Below, piece after piece: positions 1-11,754 of a stretch of DNA of 64,000 nt. The stretch lies in contig CAJJDN010000021.1 of NCBI GenBank assembly GCA_905182985.1, forward strand, positions 248,001 through 312,000. The letters run 5' to 3'. A program made the translations under genes and the position numbers. Numbering within the stretch: position 1 is the stretch's first letter; each line of letters starts with the position of its first letter. The notes under the pieces are model-generated. The model was not told where the DNA came from. It did not search any database and worked only from the letters and a program-made list of their open reading frames with translations. The stretch comes from Paramecium sonneborni (Eukaryota > Ciliophora > Oligohymenophorea > Peniculida > Parameciidae).

Positions 1-1
1 T

Positions 2-1579
2 ACAAGTGGTAAATTATCATATGAATAGATTTAAAGAGATAATAATTAAAAATCTTAAAATTCAACACATTCAACAATGAATCATGATATGAAGTTCTTA
101 GTTAATGTAATTGAGAATTATAAGTTATTTGATGAGGAAGATGATTTTTAAATATTTTTTGTTCATGAATTAAATCCAGTTCTTTTAAAAACTAGCTTAA
201 AAAAATTAGAATCAGTTAAAAAGAATTTATTAAGATCTATTTCTCATGAAATGTTAACAAATTTAAATGCTGCTTATGGTTATATAAAACAATGTTAGGA
301 TAGATTATTAAAAGGAGAATAGATGTCAGAATAATTAGCTTGTGCTTTGAGATACACAAAATTATAATTATTTAAAGTTCAAGATTTTTTTGATTATAGA
401 TATTTATTAGATAATAAATTAAAATTGAGAGAAGATAAATTCGAATTAATTAATGCTATAACAGAATGTGTAGATTTGATAAAGGATTAAATATATAGAA
501 AACAATTGAGTTATTAATTAGATATTCCAGAAAATTGTGCATATATTATAAAAGGAGATAGACAAAGATTTTGTTAAGTTATTTTGAATTTATTAACAAA
601 TGCTATTAAATTTACATATTAAGGTGGAATAACAGTAGAAGTGAAAAAAAACAAATATTCTCCATCTTGTTTTGGGATAATAGATGAAGTTTAATCTTAA
701 TTATCTTAAGAAGATTCTAATATTTTAGAAATTTATATTAAAGATAGTGGTTTAGGTATGGATGAAGAAGAATTAGTAACTTTAAGAAAGAAAGTAAATA
801 TTTAATTAAATTAGTTACATGTTGCAGATGAGGATGAAAAAGTATCTAAATATTCTGTTGGTATTGGTTTAGGTTTATCAGTTTGTAAGTCAATAATTCG
901 TTAATTAGCTCCAGAAAATTCTAATCTTTTGTTTGTTGATTCTATTAAGGATAGCGGTTCTTCATTTTATTTTTGTCTCAGATATATTGAAGAGAAATCA
1001 TCTATTTAAAAATCTTAGTAAATGACTATTCCATAATAGGATGCATAAAGTGCATCTGTTAAAGTCTTAAATTATAATAAAAGCCATTAATTGGCAGCTT
1101 TTAATATTTTTAAAAGAAGCAATTCTCATGATTTATCAATAGAAATTTCTAAAAAGAATTAGGATCATTGTTAATGTGAGACAATTTTGATAGTTGATGA
1201 TGAATAATTTAACTTAGATGTAATTGCTCATACCATTAAAGATATGGGTTTTGAAATAGAAACTGCATTTAATGGTAAATAAGCAGTAGAAAAAGTATCA
1301 AAAAAATTATAGGATAAATGTAGTGGAAAATGTACAGGTTATCATTGTATATTAATGGATCTAAATATGCCTTTAATGAGTGGGTGGGAGGCTGTTTAAA
1401 TAATTCGATAGATGGAATGCGAATTATAATTGGTGAAGGCAATACCTGTAGTGGCTGTAACTGCTTTTTGTAGTATATCAGATTAAGAGAAGAGTATAAA
1501 CGAAGGTTTTGATGGAGTTATAATAAAGCCAGCTACTAAGGAAAAGATTAAAGGATGTTTCGAAAATTTAAATTTATGA
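2..1579 (+). CDS. Hybrid histidine kinase with receiver domain, 5' truncated
   Basis: The reading frame is open from the window edge to TGA at 1577-1579, about 525 codons with TAA/TAG read as Gln. It shows a phospho-acceptor H-box (SISHEML, His at visible residue 82), an ATP-binding domain with an N-box (NLLTNAIKF) and glycine boxes (DSGLGM, GIGLGLS), then a C-terminal receiver domain. The receiver has the acidic pair (ILIVDDE), the phosphorylated Asp (LMDLNMPLMSGW, about residue 453), the conserved Thr (VTAF) and Lys (IIKP). Proteins of this type autophosphorylate on His and pass phosphate to the attached receiver. Any sensor or membrane segments must lie upstream of the window. No frame-breaking intron is needed in the visible part. 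Confidence 0.9.
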
Positions 1580-1653
1580 CTATAGATTTGTATTTGAATA
1601 ATAATTTAATAATTATATATTAGTAGACTATATTAATTTAGATATTTCTTAAT

Positions 1654-2579
1654 TCATTATTATACATACTATTCAATATTCACAATTTATGCAAGATAAT
1701 CCTTTAATTGTATTAGATAGATCAAGCGATAACAAATTTGGCCATCTTATTCAGTTTTCATGAAATCAGATACTTACTAAGTTTATTTGGATCCTTCACT
1801 AAGGAATCTAAATGAAACGAAAGATTTCTGGAGGAAAATATAATCTTCAAACTTTTAGAATATCAGATCATTGAGATCTGAGGTAGATTTCTAATTATAA
1901 GAGGTAATATAGTACTTTTTATGTTTATTTTTATTAATCATTATCTTTAAAGCATTTAGTGATGACAAGCAAGTAATCTAAATTAGTAAGTGAATTATTT
2001 GGGTCTTCCTTTTATAACCAATTGATATCTTCTCTCTAAAATTAAATAAGATAATTACTAATTAATTGTGCAATATAGGAATAAGTTATGGGGCTAAGTT
2101 AAGAATTCTTTCATTAATAAATAAACCAACTTTTTTTGGTGTTTAAAGGATATGTTAGAGTTATTAATGTTATTTATTATATTATTAAGATTTAGCATCA
2201 ACATAATGTAAGATTTCACCAATGGCATTGCTCCTAATAATAATGAAATATAAAGTTACTTAATTTCACCAATATTTAATATTGTAGTAAAACCAAAAAC
2301 ATTGTCTTCATCTTCTTGTCCAACCATAGTTCCTAATTCAACTTAATCACATATAATATTGGCTAATTCAGAGGATTTAAAACTAATTCCCTCTAGATAG
2401 CCATTAATGAATGTTTTAATAGAATGAAATTATTTTTGATTTGGATCAAGGAAAACAAAGTCAAGATTGATTTCTTCTTCCATATCTCCTTTATTATGTA
2501 AATTAATAGGTTATTCAATTTCTTCTTCTTCTGAATCATCATCTTCATAATCTCTTTATTTTCTCTTGTCTTGACTCAT
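1654..2579 (-). CDS. BCCIP/Bcp1 family nuclear protein
   Basis: Two exons, 2579-2260 and 2233-1654, joined across a 26-nt GTA...TAG intron at 2234-2259, give 299 aa. The start has an acidic run (DYEDDDSEEEE), then NLDFVFLDPNQKQFHSIK, FGFTTILN and GLFINERILNLAPQLIPIL. These match the block order of Bcp1/BCCIP. In yeast Bcp1 chaperones ribosomal protein uL14 and supports nuclear export; in animals BCCIP is tied to ribosome biogenesis and genome stability. The gene is divergent from the Notchless gene, with 22 bp between the two ATGs, so the two large-subunit factors probably share a promoter. The family call rests on motif order read by eye. Confidence 0.8.
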
Positions 2580-2601
2580 TAATTTTAATAGTGATTAATA
2601 A

Positions 2602-4063
2602 ATGGATTAGACAAAGAAAAAGATAAAAACAAATTAAATTACTTTACTTGCTCCTGATACAAGAGTATTTGTTACTCTCATTAATCCTTATGGTGAAGAA
2701 GCATAGAAATCATTAGAATTATCAGTCAATACAACTAAAGAAGAATTACAATCTATTTTATAATAATTGGTAAAAACAGAAGAAGATTAAGTTTATTCAT
2801 TTTTTCATAACAATATAGAATTAGTGGATACTTTAAATTAATTAATAGCTTCAGATCCAGAGTATAAATTAGAAAATACTTTTTCTCTGACATATCATCC
2901 TTAATCCTTATTTAGAATTCAACCAATTACTAGATAAACAGCAGCACTAGAAGGTCATGAATAACCTGTATTATGTGTACAATTTAAAACTCATGGTGAT
3001 ATCTTGGCAACAGGAAGTGGAGATACTACAATAAGATTATGGGATATGTTGACTGAAACTCCGATAGCCACACTTTAAGGTCATAAAAATTGGGTTCTTT
3101 GTTTAGCATGGAGTCCTGATTGTAAATACATAGCCTCTGGTAGTCATGATGGTTAAGTTTGCATTTGGGATGTTTAAACTAATTAATTAAAAGGATAACC
3201 ACTGAAAGGACACACTAAATGGGTTACTAGTATAGCTTGGTAACCTATGCATTTAGATGAAGAATGTACATTAGTAGCTTCATCTTCAAAAGATGGAAGT
3301 GTTAGAATCTGGAGTAGAATTTCCCTATCTTGCCTTATTGCGATAAATGCACATCAAAAGGCTATTACTAAGTATATTTCTTACTAAATTTAGAATGCTT
3401 TGGGGTGGTTAAGGATATATATATACTGCATCTGAAGATACTACTATTGGAGTATGGAATAAATCAGGAAAAAGATTATAAGAATTAAAAGGACATGGAC
3501 ATTGGGTTAATTCTATAGCTTTACACTCTGATTATACAATAAGATGTGCTTGCTTTAGTGAAGGGAATACCGATATTAATACTAAACAAGCTAAAGTTCT
3601 TTATGATAAAATTTTAAATGGGAAAAATGAAAGACTTGTTAGTGCTAGTGATGATTAAACTTTAATGTTATGGGAATATACATCATCAAAACCAAAAGTT
3701 AGAATGACTGGACATTAATAATAAGTTAATCATGTTTAATTTTCACCAGATGGAAGATATATTGTTTCTGCTAGTTTTGATAAGAGTTTGAGACTTTGGG
3801 ATGGATATAATGGAAGTTGGATTGCTACTTTGAGAGGACATGTTGGATCAGTTTATTAAGTTTCATGGTCTAGTGATTCTCGATATATGTTATCAGCCTC
3901 CAAAGATTCTACTTTGAAATTATGGTCTTTATAAAAAAAGAAATTGGCTTTTGATTTACCAGGACATGCAGATGAAGTTTATGCTGTTGATTGGGCTCCT
4001 ATTGGTGGTGAGAAAGCAGGAAGTGGAGGTAAGGATAGAAGAGTTAAAATATGGAGACATTGA
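2602..4063 (+). CDS. NLE1: Notchless / Rsa4, WD40 ribosome assembly factor
   Basis: Exons 2602-3371 and 3394-4063, with a 22-nt intron at 3372-3393, encode 479 aa, close to the family length. The N-terminus carries an NLE-type ubiquitin-like domain (LAPDTRVFVTLINPYGEE). Eight WD40 repeats follow, with many GH...D...IW/LW signatures (TIRLWDM, VCIWDV, SVRIWS, LRLWDG, VKIWRH). In yeast and animals this protein docks on pre-60S particles and is pulled off by the AAA ATPase Rea1/Midasin through the NLE domain. The region from the SGGKD repeat to the stop is intact. It is divergent from the BCCIP gene, another large-subunit maturation factor. Confidence 0.93.
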
Positions 4064-4161
4064 ACTTCTTTTCTTTTGTTAATATTATATTAAAGTGTAT
4101 ATTGATGATATTAACTTGACTTTATAAATTCTTAAAAACCATAAATATCTTTATTTTATAA

Positions 4162-5799
4162 ATGAGTCATCATCATAAGGCACATGATATTGCAAAAGTA
4201 GCAGCAGCTAAGTTGAATGCAGCTGCTGCTTCTAGAAATTATAATGTCACTCCTAGAGTCGATTATAGAACAGTTGTCAAAGTTGATGGTCCATTAGTTA
4301 TTTTGGACAATGTTAAATTCCCAAGATATGCTGAAATTGTTAACGTTTGTTTAGGAGATGGATCTGTTAGAAAAGGGTAATTAAAATATTGCATTCTTTT
4401 AGATAAGTTTTGGAAATTGCTGGTAAGAAAGCAGTCGTACAGATCTTTGAAGGTACTTCAGGAATAGATAATTTATATACACATTGCGAATTCACAGGTT
4501 CAACACTTTAAATGCCAATCTCTGAAGAAATGCTTGGAAGAGCATTTAATGGATCAGGAGTTCCAATTGATAAAGGACCTCCTGTATTAGCAGAAGAATT
4601 CTTGGATATTCAAGGATAGCCTATAAATCCTTTTTCAAGAGTATATCCTTAAGAAATGATTCAAACAGGTATCTCTGCTATAGATTGTATGAACTCAATT
4701 GCTAGAGGATAGAAGATTCCATTATTTTCTGCCAACGGTTTACCACATAATGAGATAGGAGCGTATAATACTATATAGATGATTTTAGTTAAATTGTGCG
4801 TTAAGCCTCATTAGTCAAAGGAAAAGATGTACTTGATCATTCTGATGAAAATTTTGCAGTTGTATTTGGTGCTATGGGAGTTAATATGGAAACTGCAAGA
4901 TTTTTCTAAACAGATTTTGAATAAAATGGTTCTATGGAAAGAGTCGTTCTATTTATGAACTTAGCTAATGATCCAACAATTGAAAGAATTATTACTCCAA
5001 GATTGGCATTAACAACTGCAGAATATTTGGCTTATGAAAAAGAGTTGCATGTTTTAGTTATTTTAACAGATATGTCAGCTTATGCAGATTCCTTAAGAGA
5101 AGTATCTGCAGCTAGAGAAGAAGTTCCAGGAAGACGTTCATTTCCAGGTTATTTATATACAGATCTTTCAACTATTTATGAAAGAGCAGGCAGAGTATAA
5201 GGTAAAAATGGATCAATTACCTAAATTCCAATTTTAACAATGCCTAATGATGATATTACACATCCTATTCCAGATCTTACAGGTTATATTACTGAAGGTT
5301 AAATTTTTATTGATAGACAATTAAATAACAAATAAGTTTACCCACCTATTAATGTCTTACCATCTTTATCAAGATTGATGAAATCTGCTATTGGTAAAGG
5401 AATGACTAGAGAAGATCATCCAGAAGTATCTAATCAAGTATTTTCATTTATAATATTTTCTATAGTTATATGCCAATTATGCCATTGGTAAAGATACAGC
5501 AGCCATGAAAGCTGTTGTAGGAGAAGAAGCTTTATCAGCTGAAGATCTATTGTATTTAGAATTTTTAAAGAAATTTGAAAATAATTTCATCAGTCAAGGA
5601 GCTTATGAAGTTAGATCCATTTTCAAATCTCTAGATTTAGCTTGGAGATTGTTAAGAATCTTTCCTCCTGAAAAATTAAAGAAAGTAATCAATCATTTAT
5701 ACCTTTTAGATTAACAAAAAAAATCTTGAAACATATTATTACAGAAGAAAGGAAGATGAAGATGATTTTGATGGACCTTAATAATAATAAGAAAAATGA
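4162..5799 (+). CDS. V-type ATPase subunit B
   Basis: Five exons (4162-4376, 4403-4762, 4789-5437, 5466-5684, 5710-5799) joined by introns of 25-28 nt give 510 aa. Conserved blocks include [29 protein letters not shown], the degenerate P-loop region ([15 protein letters not shown]), [17 protein letters not shown] and [20 protein letters not shown]. The B subunit forms the V1 ring with catalytic subunit A and binds nucleotide without efficient hydrolysis; the missing Walker A lysine fits this. The last exon is only visible after removing a 25-nt intron at 5685-5709. Reading through it would stop early at 5727 and lose the conserved tail ([13 protein letters not shown]). It converges on eL21. 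Confidence 0.96.
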
Positions 5800-5893
5800 T
5801 TATGATGTATCAAGTAGAAATATGCAGTAATCATTAATAAAACTATTTATTTATGTTATTAACTTATTTTTTGTAATATACTGATTTTTTGGA

Positions 5894-6396
5894 TCAAATA
5901 ATTTCTACAAATGCCTTTGGATGCTAGAAAGTTGTTTATTTTGGTATAACAACTGTTGCTCCTCTTGGTTAAACTGGTTATCGCTTTGTTGAAATAACTT
6001 GCTTATTCTTGTTTGCTTCAGTTTTTTTCTTATCATTATCTTAGACTCTCTTGACAAATTCTTATCTGCATTTAGATGGTCTCAAATGATCAGCTCTAAC
6101 ATGAAAACGCTTTTCGACATATCTTCCTCTAACTCTTCTTTATAATGAAACACCGATTCCTCTTGGATTTACATTGAATACTCTTGCAGTTCTGCCATGA
6201 TAATATTAAAATGGAACACCTTTATGTTAAGCACCATCAACCAAAATATCAACAAAATCACCTTAACATTATTAAACAAAGACATACCTCTTTTAAAGGT
6301 TTAAAGGGTTTTTCTAATTGATATGTTTCCATGTCCTCTGAATGGTTTAGCAAACTTACTTCTTGTACCCTTTTTTAAACCGTAACTATGAGTCAT
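5894..6396 (-). CDS. RPL21: 60S ribosomal protein eL21
   Basis: Exons 6396-6288 and 6261-5894 give 158 aa, the usual eL21 size. The start MTHSYGLKKGTRSKFAKPF and the core KGVPFQYYHGRTARVFNVN are diagnostic; RRVRGRYVEKRFHVRADHL and a basic tail (DNDKKKTEANK) follow. The frame changes at the intron 6262-6287. Only an intron running from GTATG to GTTAAG restores FKRGDFVDI, so its acceptor is AAG rather than the usual TAG. The protein belongs to the large ribosomal subunit. It converges with the V-ATPase gene, 94 bp apart. Confidence 0.95.
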
Positions 6397-6491
6397 ATTT
6401 TGATAATTTAATTTATGGATTTGCTATCACATTTAAATATATATATTTAACATAAAATTTATATATTATCTATATGAATAAATCAATCTCA

Positions 6492-8084
6492 TCAAATATT
6501 TATCTTTCTAACCTTTATTGCCTCTTATTTATCTGCTAATTCTCTTAGTAAAGGCTTATTATGCATTAATTCTTCATTATTCATTTTATTTCTTGGTCTC
6601 TACTATGATTTTCTTTCATCTATTTATTATTTAAGAATTTCTTGATGTTTTGAATTTACATCTTTTATGTAATTAAATTTTTATTTTTCATGTGTCTAAT
6701 ACATTTATAAATCTTATTGCCAAACTTAAGCTTGTTTCTTATTTAATTCTTCTTCTTCTTTAATTTTCTATCTTTAATAATCATTTTATAAATACTTTTT
6801 ATCTTCCATTTATTTGATTAAATATTATCTCATCTCCTACTATTACTATTTTATCTATTTTTTTTTGAATTCTTCATCATTTTATTCTATTTAATTTTAC
6901 ATAAGAATAGCTTTCATCATTTTATCATCTTCAGCTCTAATTTTAAATAAAATTATACTTTATTTGATCTTTTTGATTCTTTACAACAGTTTATGAAAAA
7001 TCACTCATAATCTTCTTTATTTTATCTTCTCTTTCTTTCTTTTCAGATTCTCTTTCTTATTCTAGTTTTTATTATAAAGCAATATATTTTCTTTGCATAT
7101 CTATTTCTAATTATTTTTCGGCAATTTCATCTTAAATTTATTTCTATCTATTTTTTTCATTTTCCTCCATCATTTCTATAAATTTTCTTTTTTCAATTTC
7201 TTTTTTTTAAAGTATTTCCCTTTACTCTAATTTTAATTCTTCCTAAATTCTTTAAACCAATATAGCATCTTATTCTGACTACTTCTTTTTCTCTAAAAAT
7301 CTTTTCTTTTCCTCTTCTCTAACTTATCTATCTCTTTATTCTTTCTCCATTTATTACTTTCTTTCTTTATCTTTCTTTTTTTAATCTTCTCTTTAATCAT
7401 AAACATTCATTTAATAATCTCTTAATTTTACATAAGCTTCTTCCTATTTTCTCTCTCCTTCTAATCTCCTTCTTTTCTCTTCTAATTATCTATCTAGTTC
7501 TGCTTTCATTTTTTTTTTAAACTCAGCTTATCTCTACATTTCTAATTATCGTTCTTTACTATGAAGCTCTGTATCGAATTTTACTAAAGCAGCCCACTCA
7601 TCCTCTTCATCTACCACATATACTGATTTTGGTTGTTTTTCAAATTATGAAGACGTTACAGAATATTAATCTGCATCTCTTTCAGATCTTACTGAATTCT
7701 TTACAGATTATGGTCGAAGGTTTTATGATATCTATTCACTTCTCTTGTCAAATTCAATGTTTTAAGATGGGTTTTATTAAATTTAACTTTCATGTTGTTA
7801 TTTTTTTAATGCCTCTTATACTCTTGCCTTCAGTTATTTTAAAGAATTTTCTGTAACCTAACATGATGTATTCTTGATACTTGCTCATTCGCGAAGTATT
7901 CATTAACTATTTACTAAATTAACCCTTCTTTTTTCTTGTTACCTTAAGCAAAATCTTTTGAAAATTTGCTAATCAACATCTCTCTCAATTACTCTCTTTA
8001 TTGAATTAAACCAGCTCTTTCAATTGCTGATTTTACTCTTGCTGAACCAGATCGAACTGTTTTACTTTTTTGAGAGTTGTTCAT
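6492..8084 (-). CDS. Long coiled-coil protein, probably cytoskeletal or ciliary
   Basis: Exons 8084-7881, 7857-6959 and 6936-6492, joined over introns of 23 and 22 nt, give 515 aa. The first 170 residues are Ser/Gln-rich. A Trp-containing segment (VDEEDEWAALVKFD) then leads into about 280 residues of charged heptad-like sequence rich in E, K, Q and R. The C-terminus has HNKPLLRELADKQEAIK. The composition and layout resemble trichoplein/MNS1-like (TPH) ciliary coiled coils, but I recognise no specific orthologue. Low-complexity composition makes any distant match unreliable. Confidence 0.75.
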
Positions 8085-9001
8085 TTATATTAATTTAATA
8101 TATATTTATTTTCATATAATCTCAACAAGATCATTAATATTTTATTTTATAATCATTCATAATATTCTATATATTCTGACTTTCTTTTAAATCGTAAAAA
8201 ATATATACCTTGCAAATAAGATAAATCTTTAACTTTCAATCATTAAGCTAAACAAGTCAAATAGAAATAATTGTATCAATTAGGTGCAAAAAAATTATGT
8301 TTGGAATTTTTTATAAATTGCATAGTTTCTAAATAGAAATATTATGTTTAAAATTTACTAACCATCCTTAGTTAGTTTTTTTTGTTTATTAATTCTTTCA
8401 TATTAACTTTTTAATAAATATAATATTATTCCCATATAATTCTGATTTTTTATGTTCTTATTGTTCAATCTTTTCCTAATATATGAATTATCAATTGAGT
8501 AAAACAAAAATTTTAAGCAAAAACTAAATAATGAATTATGTACATTTCATACGAAATTCATAATTAAACATTTAATTCAACATAAATAGATTATTAGCGT
8601 ATTGTTTAAATAACTTTAAGATTAAAAATTTAATAAATAGCAATAAGAAAGTATATATTTTTGAAATCCTTAAAACTATTTAATTTTTTTAATTCTTTAT
8701 TTTAAATAGATAAATGAAAGGATGCTAAAGTTCATTCTAATGAAATTTATTATCTCTAATTAAACTACCTTAAAATCAAGAGGATTCTAATATTCAGTTC
8801 AATCCCATAAAATCTTATGAAAAGAAATGTTAATATTGAAATTATGATTTTTCTAGAATATTTTTATTGCTTAATTGTCATCTCCATCATATTAATACTT
8901 TGCAGAATGAATATTTATCATTGATCTCCAATAAATTTATTATATAATCTCATAAATAGTAAAACAAACACAATAGTTATAATATTTTTTTAATTTAAAT
9001 A
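8085..9001. other. Intergenic, no supported gene
   Basis: About 0.9 kb of A+T-rich sequence between the coiled-coil gene and NAA30. A TGA-free stretch of about 65 codons near 8714-8915 (+) is hydrophobic, has no convincing start and matches nothing I know, so I do not call it. The segment presumably holds both promoters. Confidence 0.5.
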
Positions 9002-9575
9002 ATGGATTAAGATTAATCAATTAAATTAGAGGACATTCATTATACTAATTTCATTGATTATAGTTAAATACCCTTAATAATGCCTATGATTGATGCTGAA
9101 TTATCAGAACCCTATTCTATTTACACATATAGATATTTTCTTTATGGTTGGCCTGATTTGTCAATTTTTGCATACTATAATAATGAAATAATTGGAGTGA
9201 TTTATTTTATGAAATTTATAGGTAGTCATTGGAAAATTAGATAAACATCAAAAATCAGGCAGAAATAGAGGTTACATAGCTATGATTGTTGTAGAAAAAA
9301 AATATAGACGTCTTAAAATAGGAAGAATTTTAGCATAAAAATTTATTGACAAAATAAAAGAAAAAGGTGTTAATTTATATTTAATATTGTATATAGGTGG
9401 TGATGAAATTGTACTAGAGACTGAATAAACAAATCATGCTGCACTGAGATTGTATGAATCTCTTGGTTTTGCCAAAATGAAAAGAATGTAAAACTATTAC
9501 ATGTCAGGCAATGATGCATTTCGTTTGAAATTATTCCTTGTGGATCCTATTGATCCTCATTAAAAAAGTGAATGA
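9002..9575 (+). CDS. NAA30: N-alpha-acetyltransferase 30 (NatC catalytic subunit)
   Basis: Exons 9002-9196 and 9222-9575 are joined over a 25-nt intron that starts GTG. The product contains the Mak3/NAA30 hallmarks [39 protein letters not shown] and the acetyl-CoA loop region [14 protein letters not shown]. It ends with [22 protein letters not shown] and RLKLFL. NatC acetylates N-termini such as Met-Leu and Met-Ile on nascent chains. A further 30-nt stretch (9367-9396, GTG...TAG) sits between EKG and GDEIV, where homologues have no insertion. It is probably a second intron that keeps the frame, giving 172 rather than 182 aa. Confidence 0.92.
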
Positions 9576-10110
9576 GTTAACCAAATATCTGTTAAAGTTT
9601 TATTAAGCAAATATTAATAGTTTTATATAATTAAAAAGAATCCATCATATAAATGAATAAAAAATTAGTTTAAATTTGTCTAAATCAATAATCATCTCCA
9701 CATATCTAATCATAATTATTTTTGAAAAAAGCTTATTATATACTTTTTGTAAGTGAAATCTTAATCTTGATTTTTCATTATTATTTTTTAAAAACCAAAA
9801 TTGAAATATCACATCACTTCACTTTAACTCTAATTATTTTTTAAATCCATACTTTATTTTCTATTTTCTAATTCACTATCATTTTATCCTATTCATTAAA
9901 ATTCTGAACTTCATATAGTTAAAAACTTTTCTAAAAAAATATGAAATAAATGTAAATTTTATTTGAACTGATTTATTTTTAAATTATCACCTTTTTTAAT
10001 GAATTTCTTAAATATTTTTGGTCAAGATAATTTTCAAAAATTAAATTTATTAGATTTTTTCCATAGTAATAAATGCTTTATACTGATTAAATAAGAAACA
10101 TAAAATAGAA
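9576..10110. other. Intergenic, no supported gene
   Basis: Very A+T-rich 0.5 kb between the convergent NAA30 and E2 genes. TGA codons occur in every frame and I see no coding signature, RNA gene or repeat. Confidence 0.6.
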
Positions 10111-10586
10111 TCATTTAGCGAATTTTTCAGTCCATTCCTCAGCTTTTTAATAATACAATTTTTTATCAGTTTTAAAGATACTATTAATCTCATCATTTAG
10201 AGGACTGTTAGGATTTGGATCAAAAAGCAAAGCTAGAATACTTAGAAGTACTAAAATTACTCAAAATTATTACAATTTCTCACTGTTAAGTTTTGAGACC
10301 AATTATTTCTCAGTATTTCCAAGCAAATAGATCCAGTCTTATAATCAATATTTAAATGATAAATTTAAGTTAGAAATACTATTTTTGGAGGCTTTAAAGG
10401 ATAATCTTCAGGAAATTGTAAATCAAGATGAAAAACTCCTTTCTCATAAGATGAACCTAAAGGGCCAGAGAAACTAATTTTCCAATGGAATAAATTATTT
10501 TCATCCAATGGATTAATTATGAATCCATCTAAAGGTTCATCTTAGAGACATTTTAGCTCTTTTTTTATCCTTAATGTTGAATTCAT
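10111..10586 (-). CDS. Ubiquitin-conjugating enzyme E2 (UBC4/5-like)
   Basis: Exons 10586-10274 and 10250-10111 flank a 23-nt intron (10251-10273) and encode 150 aa, a class I E2 consisting of the UBC fold only. Visible landmarks are FHWKISFSGPLGSSYEKGVF, FPEDYPLKPPKIVFLT, the active-site segment GSICLEIL with its Cys, NWSQNLTVRNLLLSILALL and FDPNPNSPL. The enzyme carries ubiquitin as a thioester for transfer with an E3. The usual HPN tripeptide before the active site reads HLN (IYHLNIDY), a change close to the catalytic Asn. Substrate specificity cannot be read from the sequence. Confidence 0.92.
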
Positions 10587-11754
10587 TTAATTTTATAATA
10601 ATAAAAATACTTGTACAAATTATAACATTACTTGAATTTGCATCAGTTTTTAATCAAACATAATGAAATGAATTTAAGGGTTTGTATTGATTAATTTGCT
10701 AGTTTGTACAGAGATATTTAGGAAATGTTGCTCTTTCATTTTGGAATCATTTGAAATTATAAATGTTTTCTAGATGCTGAGTTAATACACTATGTCGAAA
10801 TCTCTTATGGTCAGAAAACATAACAACAATAATAATTAATAATTAAATAATTTAAATATATTGATAGAATGAAGGGTAATTTAATCGAATTAGAATCAGG
10901 CCAAATTGCTAAATATAATATTTATTTATTTTGTTTAATCTATTTAAAAAAAGAAGCTTTATGAATGCGCAAAACTTGTTTATATCAAATCAAAAACTTC
11001 AAAAAATCTAACTTAAAATTTTGAAAATATTAATTATGTTGATCGTTTTATATTTATCAAGATATTCGATCTCACAATTCAGCTGAGTTATTTTCAACCT
11101 ATTCAGAAAATAATTCTAAATGATTGTTTAAAAGATTTAATAATATAAAATAATTTTAGAACTTCTTGTATTAATAAATTGTACATTTAAAATAATAGGT
11201 CTAAAATAATTAAATTTATAAATCATAGAGACCACTATGTGTTACTACACATATAGAATTATTGAAATCATAAATTTGTGCATCTTATTATTAGGAACTG
11301 AAGCATAATATTTCTAAAATTGTATGTATCAAATGAAGTTTTTTGAATGTAATCAATTCTTTAGATGTAAATCAATCTATTGCAAATTGATAATTTAATT
11401 ATAATTTACATAGATTTCTGTTTTAGATATATGAATATATGAGTTTAAAACATTAAATTTGTTAATATATTAACAAAAATTCAGTTTGTAAGTTTATACG
11501 GTAATGGAACAGGTAATTCTTATACTAATTTTATTTGTGTATTTTCAAAAGATAAGGAATGTATTTTAATTAATGTCTGTTTATATAAACTGATTCCAAT
11601 GCTATTTTATGCATTAAATGATGATGAAAAAGGTGTCTGTACTTGAGAGAAAACATTTTGAAGAAAATTTTAGCTACTAAGAAATTTATAACTTTTGAAA
11701 AATGTCAAAAGTTTTTTTATATTTTTAATGTTCCAACAAATAGATTTGAATGTA
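10587..11754. other. Gene-poor stretch, possibly decayed coding sequence
   Basis: About 1.2 kb without an intact gene. Short frames with regularly placed Cys codons (for example KDKECILINVC near 11555 and NDDEKGVC near 11625, + strand) are broken by TGA and frame changes. They could be remains of a Cys-rich surface-protein gene, but the pieces are too short to assign. Confidence 0.3.
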
